40,087 nt of DNA from assembly GCA_018262475.1 (NCBI GenBank), contig JAGSYW010000004.1, positions 1 through 40,087 of the forward strand, given 5' to 3'. This document shows, in pieces, positions 35,169-40,087 of the stretch (its first letter is position 1; every line of letters starts with the position of its first letter). Origin of the DNA: Burkholderiaceae bacterium. GTDB lineage: Bacteria; Pseudomonadota; Gammaproteobacteria; Burkholderiales; Burkholderiaceae_D. The notes beneath the pieces were generated by a model, which did not search any database, was not told the origin of the DNA, and saw nothing but the letters and a program-made list of their open reading frames with translations. The translations under genes and the position numbers were made by a program.

Positions 35169-36263
35169 TCAGCGCACCCAGTCGATGCCGGTGTTGATGG
35201 CAATTGGGATGCGTTTGCGGCCAAATTCATCCGGCTTGTCATCATAGCGGCCGGCGAGTTGAGCGCCGCAGTCCGGGCATTTGCCTTCTGGCGCAAGACG
35301 ATAACGGTTGATCTGGAACCAGTCGCGAACGATCAGCGGCGCATGGCATTGCGGGCAAAAGGTGGTGTCGCCATCCTGATGGCGCACATTGCCGGTATAA
35401 ACGTAATGCAGCCCTGCCTGCTGCGCGATGTTTCTGGCGCGAACCAGCGTTGCCGTCGGCGTCGGCGGCACGTCGGCCATCCGGTAATCCGGACGGAAGG
35501 CCGAGAAATGCAGCGGCACATCCGGCCCCAGTTCAGTGCGAATCCATTCGGACAGCGCGGTCAGTTCCTCGTCTGAATCGTTTTTGCCGGGAATCAGCAG
35601 CGTGGTGATTTCCAGCCATACGTTCGTTTCGTGCCGGACATATTTCAGCGTATCGAGTACCGGTTGCAGGTGTGCGCCAGTGAGCTTGAAATAGAAATCT
35701 TCGGTGAAGGCCTTCAGATCGATGTTGGCGGCATCCATTTTGGCGTAGAAATCGCGCCGCGATTGCTCGTGCATGTAACCGGCGGTGACGGCGACCGTCT
35801 GGATGCCGAGCGCATGGCAGGCATCGGCCACGTCCATCGCGTATTCGGCGAAGATTACCGGATCGTTGTAAGTGAAAGCCACGCTTTTGCAGTGGTGCCG
35901 TCTGGCCGCCTGCGCCACGGCTTCGGGCGATGCTTCATCCAGCAGCCGATCTATGTCTTTCGATTTGCTGATATCCCAGTTCTGGCAGAACTTGCAGGCC
36001 AGATTGCAGCCGGTGGTGCCAAACGACAGGATGCTGGAGCCGGGGTAGAACTGGTTCAGCGGTTTTTTTTCAATCGGGTCGATGCAAAAGCCGGATGAGC
36101 GGCCATAGGTGGTCAGGATCATCTGCTCGCCGTCGCGCATCCGCACGAAGCAGGCGCCGCGCTGGTTATCATTGAGCTTGCAGTCGCGCGGACACAGGTC
36201 GCACTGCATCCGGCCATCGTCGGCCCAGTGCCAGTATCTTGCCGGGTAAGGTGCGTTTTTCAT
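35169..36263 (-). CDS. amrS: AmmeMemoRadiSam system radical SAM enzyme
   Basis: A 364-residue radical SAM protein. Near the N-terminus CDLCPRDCKL and GACFVR hold extra Cys residues; the radical SAM Cx3Cx2C is CNLACKFCQNW (about 87-97), followed by SVAFTYNDPVIFAEY. The C-terminus has a zinc-ribbon-like pair (FCPQCHAPL and GKCPDCGAQL). This is the family that accompanies AMMECR1 and Memo proteins; the reaction is not established. The gene follows amrA by 3 bases, so the three genes amrB, amrA, amrS form one operon on the minus strand, ending convergently with pdxH. Confidence 0.95.
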   Translation of the reverse strand: MKNAPYPARYWHWADDGRMQCDLCPRDCKLNDNQRGACFVRMRDGEQMILTTYGRSSGFCIDPIEKKPLNQFYPGSSILSFGTTGCNLACKFCQNWDISKSKDIDRLLDEASPEAVAQAARRHHCKSVAFTYNDPVIFAEYAMDVADACHALGIQTVAVTAGYMHEQSRRDFYAKMDAANIDLKAFTEDFYFKLTGAHLQPVLDTLKYVRHETNVWLEITTLLIPGKNDSDEELTALSEWIRTELGPDVPLHFSAFRPDYRMADVPPTPTATLVRARNIAQQAGLHYVYTGNVRHQDGDTTFCPQCHAPLIVRDWFQINRYRLAPEGKCPDCGAQLAGRYDDKPDEFGRKRIPIAINTGIDWVR

Positions 36264-36266
36264 CGG

Positions 36267-36842
36267 CTATTCCTTCCCTTTTTCATCATATTTCTCTGCC
36301 CATTTGCTGACCCGGTAGCGGTAGATGGCAAGCTCTTCCGACCAGAAATCGCCCGGCAAACCGGCTTTCTGTTTCAGGTGCAGCATGAATTCGGCGACGG
36401 ACGGCAGTTGTTCCCACACTTGCGGCAGGAAGGTGCTGCGATGGCGGCCATATTCGATGATCACGCCGTCGACGTCGGGCTGCAGTTGTTCCAGCGCATG
36501 CGCTTCGCTGGTGAATTGCAGCGTTTCTTTCGGCGTCAGCAGTGACACTTCGATCTGGATTTGGCTGAATTCGGCCCGCTTCAATGGTGAAAATCGCGGG
36601 TCGCGCAATGCGGCTGCCTGCGCGTTGGCTTTCACGTCCTGCAGTAGCGGACGGTAGGCTTCAAGCGTGCCGATGCAACCGCGCAGTTGCCGGTTTTGCC
36701 TGAGCGTGACGAAACACGCGCCCGGTTCTGCCAGCCACGGGGCGGATTCGTCGGCATCCGCTGGTTGACCCAGCGCGGTCGAAATCGACGAGCGTGCTAT
36801 CGGCAGCAGCACCCGGCCGCGATCTTCGGTGTCATCATCCAT
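36267..36842 (-). CDS. amrA: AmmeMemoRadiSam system protein A (AMMECR1 domain)
   Basis: A 191-residue AMMECR1-domain protein with the invariant LRGCIGTLEAYRPL motif (RGCIG), then AALRDPRFSPL and the C-terminal WAEKYDEKGKE. The start at 36842 (MDDDTEDRG) overlaps the end of amrB by 8 bases; the longer open frame lies inside amrB. The domain is widespread in all kingdoms but its biochemical role is not settled. Confidence 0.95.
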   Translation of the reverse strand: MDDDTEDRGRVLLPIARSSISTALGQPADADESAPWLAEPGACFVTLRQNRQLRGCIGTLEAYRPLLQDVKANAQAAALRDPRFSPLKRAEFSQIQIEVSLLTPKETLQFTSEAHALEQLQPDVDGVIIEYGRHRSTFLPQVWEQLPSVAEFMLHLKQKAGLPGDFWSEELAIYRYRVSKWAEKYDEKGKE

Positions 36843-37668
36843 TGCCGGGTTCCTCGAAAAAGGCGAACGATGCATAGCCGACCACGCGGTGTTTGTCGCC
36901 AGCAGTATCGCCCGAATTGCACTGCGCAATCAGTTGCGGGCGAAGATGATGGCGTTTTGCCGCCAGCAGCAGCCCGTTGATGGGAACCGCGCCGCAGGCT
37001 TGCTGGTAATCCTGCAACGGCTGCAGAGACAGGATGTTTTCCATCGTTGCGCGGTCGATGGCGGTCGCCTGGTCGTAAGCCAGGAAATGCGACAGATCGG
37101 AACTGATGACAATCAGCGTTTCATCACCGCCCCACAACCGGTCGAGCACTTCGGCTACTTCGTCGGCGCTGGCGTTGCCAACCGCCAGTGGCAGCAGTTT
37201 GAATTCACCCAGCAGGCTTTGCAGAAACGGCAATTGCACTTCGAGCGAATGTTCGGCCGCATGGGCGGCCGCGCTGATGCCGATCTGCGGCATGTCGGCC
37301 AGGCTGGCGATGGCATCGCGGTCGAGTTCAATCGTGCCCAGCGGCGTGGCGAAGGCGTTTGCGTCCGGCAGCGCAAGTCCGCGAACCGCAACCCGGTGCG
37401 CAGGGCCGAGCAGGATGACGCGGGTAATCGTCGTCGCGTATTTCGCCAACCCGGCATAAGCGGCGGCGGCCGTTGTACCGGAATAAATGTAGCCGGCGTG
37501 AGGCACAATCAGCGCTTTCGGGGCGGGGGCCACAGTCGGACGGGTAGCAGCCAGCATCGCGCGCACGTCGCTGGCCAGCGCGGCGGGCTGCGCTGGATAA
37601 AAGGTTCCGGCAACTGCGGGTGGGCGGATGTTATGCACGCGTCGTCCCAGGTGGTTGGTCAAGGCCAT
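36835..37668 (-). CDS. amrB: AmmeMemoRadiSam system protein B (Memo family)
   Basis: A 277-residue Memo-family protein, related in fold to extradiol dioxygenases. It has the conserved RPPAVAGTFYPA start, the metal-type VPHAGYIYSG, LLGPAHRV and the AEHSLEVQLPFLQ and ISSDLSHF segments. The start at 37668 (MALTNHLGRR) matches the family N-terminus closely; upstream in-frame ATGs at 37701 and beyond have no similarity. No clear ribosome-binding site is seen. It is first of the amr operon, with palindromic element copy D about 150 bases upstream, pointing toward it. Confidence 0.94.
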   Translation of the reverse strand: MALTNHLGRRVHNIRPPAVAGTFYPAQPAALASDVRAMLAATRPTVAPAPKALIVPHAGYIYSGTTAAAAYAGLAKYATTITRVILLGPAHRVAVRGLALPDANAFATPLGTIELDRDAIASLADMPQIGISAAAHAAEHSLEVQLPFLQSLLGEFKLLPLAVGNASADEVAEVLDRLWGGDETLIVISSDLSHFLAYDQATAIDRATMENILSLQPLQDYQQACGAVPINGLLLAAKRHHLRPQLIAQCNSGDTAGDKHRVVGYASFAFFEEPGNG

Positions 37669-37816
37669 ATATCGGCATGAATGAACGGATTTTAAAGGCA
37701 TGTGGAGGGGCAAAGCTTTGTGAATCATCAGACAACCGCCCGCATGGCTCACACGCTCAGGCGTCCCGCAGCTGGCTTGCTGCGCCACGGTTTGTGAGTT
37801 GAAAGTAAAAGTGGTG

Positions 37817-37910
37817 GGGTATATGGCTAAAACATGCTTCTGCTCCACATTTTGCTGGCTGTTTTTAGATACTAGGTGGAGTATATTTTTTGGCCTTAAT
37901 GACTAAATAT
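37817..37910 (-). repeat. Dispersed palindromic element, copy D (upstream of amrB)
   Basis: The palindrome ATACT-AGGTGG-AGTAT lies at 37869-37884. On the minus strand it is preceded by CAAAAAAT and followed after 43 bases by CATATACCC (37817-37825). It aligns over about 95 bases with copy C. Next to it is a direct repeat TTTTTGGCCTTA at 37887-37898 and 37927-37938. The remaining part of the 437-base gap 37669-38105 holds a TATAAT at 38034-38039, probably the -10 box of ssb, without a good -35 box. Confidence 0.8.
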
Positions 37911-38105
37911 TAATTTCGGTCAGTTATTTTTGGCCTTATTACGCGAAATTGGCATCGGGGTCATTTATTCAGAGATTGTGGCGGCATTGCAGACAAAAGT
38001 GGTTTGGCGGTATCTGCCGTTGCGGCGATAACATATAATCGCTCATTACACGAAAATTTGATGCGCAGTGGCTGTTTGCGCCACGGCCGGTTAACAGGAG
38101 AGCAT

Positions 38106-38591
38106 ATGGCATCGATCAACAAGGTCATCATCGTCGGCAACCTCGGGCGCGATCCGGAAACCCGCTATACCACCGGCGGCGACGCGATTGCCAACATCGC
38201 GATCGCAACGTCGGATCGCTGGAAGGACAAGGCGACAGGCGAGCAGAAGGAGGCGACCGAATGGCACCGCGTGACCTTCTTTGGCAAGCTGGCGGAAATT
38301 GCCGGCCAGTACCTGAAAAAGGGCTCGCAGGTGTACGTCGAAGGCAGGTTGCGTACGCGCAAGTACACCGACAAAGATGGCATTGAGCGTTATGCGACTG
38401 AAATCATCGCGGATACGATGCAGATGCTTGGCGGCCGGCAGGGTGCTGGTGAGCCGATGGATGAAGGCTATAGCCGTCCGCCGGTACGCCAGAATACGGG
38501 AGCGGCTAGTGGTGCAGGCGGGTCTGGCGGCCGTCCGGCGCAGCGTCCGTCGTCGAACCTGTCGGATATCGATGACGATATACCGTTCTAG
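38106..38591 (+). CDS. ssb: Single-stranded DNA-binding protein
   Basis: A 161-residue SSB. The OB-fold spans about 1-110, starting [21 protein letters not shown] and including [31 protein letters not shown] Gly/Pro/Arg-rich disordered linker follows, and the acidic tip DIDDDIPF recruits partner proteins. The start at 38106 has AACAGGAG 6 bases upstream. It protects ssDNA during replication, repair and recombination. A clear terminator follows. Confidence 0.98.
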   Translation: MASINKVIIVGNLGRDPETRYTTGGDAIANIAIATSDRWKDKATGEQKEATEWHRVTFFGKLAEIAGQYLKKGSQVYVEGRLRTRKYTDKDGIERYATEIIADTMQMLGGRQGAGEPMDEGYSRPPVRQNTGAASGAGGSGGRPAQRPSSNLSDIDDDIPF

Positions 38592-38630
38592 GATTTACCT
38601 TGGACTGTAAACGTAAAGTTTTCTATTTAG

Positions 38631-38656
38631 AAGCCCTGCTAGTCAGGGCTTTTTTG
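38631..38656 (+). terminator. Rho-independent terminator of ssb
   Basis: AAGCCCTG-CTAGT-CAGGGCTT followed by TTTTTT, 40 bases after the ssb stop codon. Confidence 0.92.
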
Positions 38657-39053
38657 ATTTTTATGGGGTGTTACTAAGCTGGCGACCAAACTCCTTTTTA
38701 ATCAAAAGGTTAGTGCAACTGAAACTTGGGTTTATCAATTTCTGCAGCGAGTGGTTGTTATCAAAATAGAATTTTATTGAGTTTTATTGGATTCCACTAA
38801 TTAGTGAAATCCAATAATTCCTTATAAAAATATGGCCAAGGCTTAGGTCTGCTTGCCTTGCGGAGGAAGCGGCCACGTCCGCCAACGGTTGGTATCCATG
38901 TCGGATGCAGAAAGGCTGTTTAGTTTCGTGCGATCATATTCCTCATCGCAGCATGGTCCTGTTCCGCGCCAAGGCCATGCTTGACGAGCTGATCGCCGGC
39001 TTTCCGCCGCGCTCGCCCATCCACCGCAAGACGTCACCGGAACGTTCGACAGC
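38657..39053. other. Gene-free stretch between ssb and the IS481-type gene
   Basis: The left part (to about 38830) is AT-rich with no ORF. The right part is GC-rich and differs in composition, so the join near 38830 may be the edge of acquired DNA. A 34-codon frame at 38953-39057 (MVLFRAKAMLDELIAGF..) overlaps the transposase start and may be a fragment of another gene. I cannot fix the IS481 left end. Confidence 0.45.
38785..38816. repeat. 32-base near-perfect inverted repeat
   Basis: Two 16-base arms (TATTGGATT.. and ..AATCCAATA, meeting at CACTAATTAGTG) pair with one mismatch and no loop. There is no T-run, so it is not a standard terminator. It lies in AT-rich DNA close to the composition change before the IS481-type gene. 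Confidence 0.6.
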
Positions 39054-40058
39054 ATGAGTACACGCATCCATCCGCAGGCCCGGACGACCCCAAAGATCAG
39101 GCAGGAGATCAAAGACTCCGGGCTGTCCGACCGCCAGGCGGCCAAGGTCTTCAACATTACCCGCGCCACCGCCGCCAAGTGGCTCAAGCGCGACGATGTG
39201 CAGGATCGCTCACACTGCGCGCACACCCTGCACACGACCTTGAGCGCGGTGCAGGAGGTCATCGTGCTGTCGCTACGCCAGTCGCTGTATCTGCCGCTCG
39301 ACGACCTTCTCTTCATCACACGTCAGTACATTAATCCGGACGTATCGCGCTCCGGCATAGCCCGCCTGCTCAAGCGCGAAGGCATGGCACGCCTGGAGGA
39401 CGTCATTCCCAAGGCCGAGGGCGAAACGATCCCGGCCAGGAAGACTTTCAAGGACTACGAGCCGGGCTTCCTGCACGTCGACATTAAATATCTGCCGCAG
39501 ATGCCTGACGAGACCTCGCGCCGCTACCTGTTCGTAGCCATCGATCGCGCCACGCGCTGGGTATTCCTGCACGTCTACGGCGACATGACGGAGCGCAGCA
39601 GCGTGGATTTCCTGCGCCGACTCAAGCTGGCTTCGCCGATCAAGATCGCCAAGATCCTCACCGACAACGGTTCGCAGTTCACCGACCGCTTCACGGCGAA
39701 GGATAAGAAACCCAGCGGCCAGCACGCCTTCGATAAGGGCTGCGCTAGCAGGGGCATCGAACACCGCCTGGCGCCACCGCGTCATCCGCAGACCAACGGC
39801 ATGGTGGAGCGCTTTAACGGACGCATCAGCGAGCTGCTGCAGCAGACCCGCTTCGACAGCCGAGCTGATCTGGAGGCGACCTTGCTCAATTATTTGAAGC
39901 TTTATAACCACCACATTCCGCAGCGCGCCATCGGCTCGACGACGCCGATCCAGGCCCTCAAGGAATGGCAACGTCGCAAGCCAGAATTGGGCCTGTCCAG
40001 AATTTTGTGTAAACGGACATTTGGCAGGAAACTGTCGCGTTGTCCGGAGTGCACATGA
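39054..40058 (+). CDS. IS481-family transposase, 3' end replaced by an inserted IS
   Basis: A 334-codon frame. The N-terminal helix-turn-helix (GLSDRQAAKVFNITRATAAKWLKR) is followed by an rve-type DDE domain with Asp in FLHVDIKYLP, Asp in ILTDNGSQFT and Glu in NGMVERFNGRI. The native part runs to 39988 (..WQRRKPEL). The last 22 codons plus the stop come from the left end of an IS256-like element and replace the usual C-terminal residues. The DDE triad is intact, but the altered tail and lost right end of the host IS make transposition unlikely. Confidence 0.88.
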   Translation: MSTRIHPQARTTPKIRQEIKDSGLSDRQAAKVFNITRATAAKWLKRDDVQDRSHCAHTLHTTLSAVQEVIVLSLRQSLYLPLDDLLFITRQYINPDVSRSGIARLLKREGMARLEDVIPKAEGETIPARKTFKDYEPGFLHVDIKYLPQMPDETSRRYLFVAIDRATRWVFLHVYGDMTERSSVDFLRRLKLASPIKIAKILTDNGSQFTDRFTAKDKKPSGQHAFDKGCASRGIEHRLAPPRHPQTNGMVERFNGRISELLQQTRFDSRADLEATLLNYLKLYNHHIPQRAIGSTTPIQALKEWQRRKPELGLSRILCKRTFGRKLSRCPECT

Positions 40059-40087
40059 TTACCAAGAAACACAACATCCCAGATGAA
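39989..40087 (+). mobile_element. Left end of an IS256-like element, continuing beyond window
   Basis: It begins GGGCCTGTCCAG and matches 11592-11690 with four mismatches in 99 bases. It lies within the 3' end of the IS481-type transposase gene, so it is a nested insertion. The right end and target duplication lie outside the window. Confidence 0.8.
40055..40087 (+). CDS. IS256-like (mutator-type) transposase, first 11 codons
   Basis: It reads MITKKHNIPDE and runs off the right edge. The ATG overlaps the stop of the interrupted IS481 gene (ATGA). The family call rests on this short start and on the longer, 20-residue start in the remnant at 11658. Confidence 0.65.
   Translation, partial: MITKKHNIPDE

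Noticed and set aside
38843-39319. 158-codon minus-strand frame across the IS481 start
   Set aside because: Most of it is antisense to the transposase gene; only the C-terminal part lies outside and it has no recognised similarity.
11592-40087. A 28-kb composite transposon bounded by the two IS256-like ends
   Set aside because: The left copy is a truncated remnant, both ends are in the same orientation, and the interior is core housekeeping DNA.
1-40087. CRISPR arrays, prophage or integron structures
   Set aside because: No regularly spaced direct repeats, phage structural genes, integrase gene or attC series were seen.

Overview
The window looks like a chromosome segment of a betaproteobacterium of the order Burkholderiales, most likely Oxalobacteraceae. 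This rests on gene order (miaB-phoH-ybeY-ybeX, and mutL-MFS-miaA beside tRNA-Met), moderately high GC, a MutL with an endonuclease motif, and the general look of the proteins. No species is claimed.

Layout. 1-3826 (minus strand): a housekeeping operon reading exported protein, miaB, phoH, ybeY, ybeX/corC, with ybeX cut by the window edge. 4056-8967: a large EAL-CBS-GGDEF cyclic-di-GMP protein, a class I PPK2 polyphosphate kinase and a GldA-type dehydrogenase. 9091-12000: an accessory pocket with an autotransporter adhesin built of eleven tandem repeats, a truncated left end of an IS256-like element, and an elongator tRNA-Met gene. 12033-16047 (minus): mutL, a Bcr/CflA-type efflux pump and miaA, translationally overlapping. 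16303-19210 (plus): a DedA membrane protein with an overlapping lipoprotein gene, then three tandem Hsp20 chaperones behind a sigma-32-like promoter and a strong 5' UTR hairpin. 19269-24555: a stand-alone rmlD, then CBS protein, archease, RtcB RNA ligase, alpha/beta hydrolase and a CapA-like phosphoesterase. 24572-29698 (minus): a marR-FUSC-DUF1656-HlyD-NodT efflux operon. 29859-34520: an MBL-fold hydrolase and a NitT/TauT-type ABC transporter without a binding protein, whose long leader holds a possible degenerate glycine aptamer. 34521-37668: pdxH and the three-gene AmmeMemoRadiSam set. 38106-40087: ssb, then an IS481-type transposase gene interrupted near its 3' end by the same IS256-like element seen at 11.6 kb.

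The most unusual signal is in the intergenic DNA. Four intergenic regions (upstream of ybeX, mutL, the hsp20 operon and amrB) each carry the palindrome ATACT-N6-AGTAT, followed 43-44 bases later by the box YAYATACCC, always in the same orientation relative to the downstream gene. The two best copies (17.6 kb and 37.8 kb) align over about 95 bases. This could be the operator/promoter module of an undescribed regulon or a dispersed repeat family. The downstream genes (stress, repair, ribosome maturation) fit a stress regulon, but that is inference.
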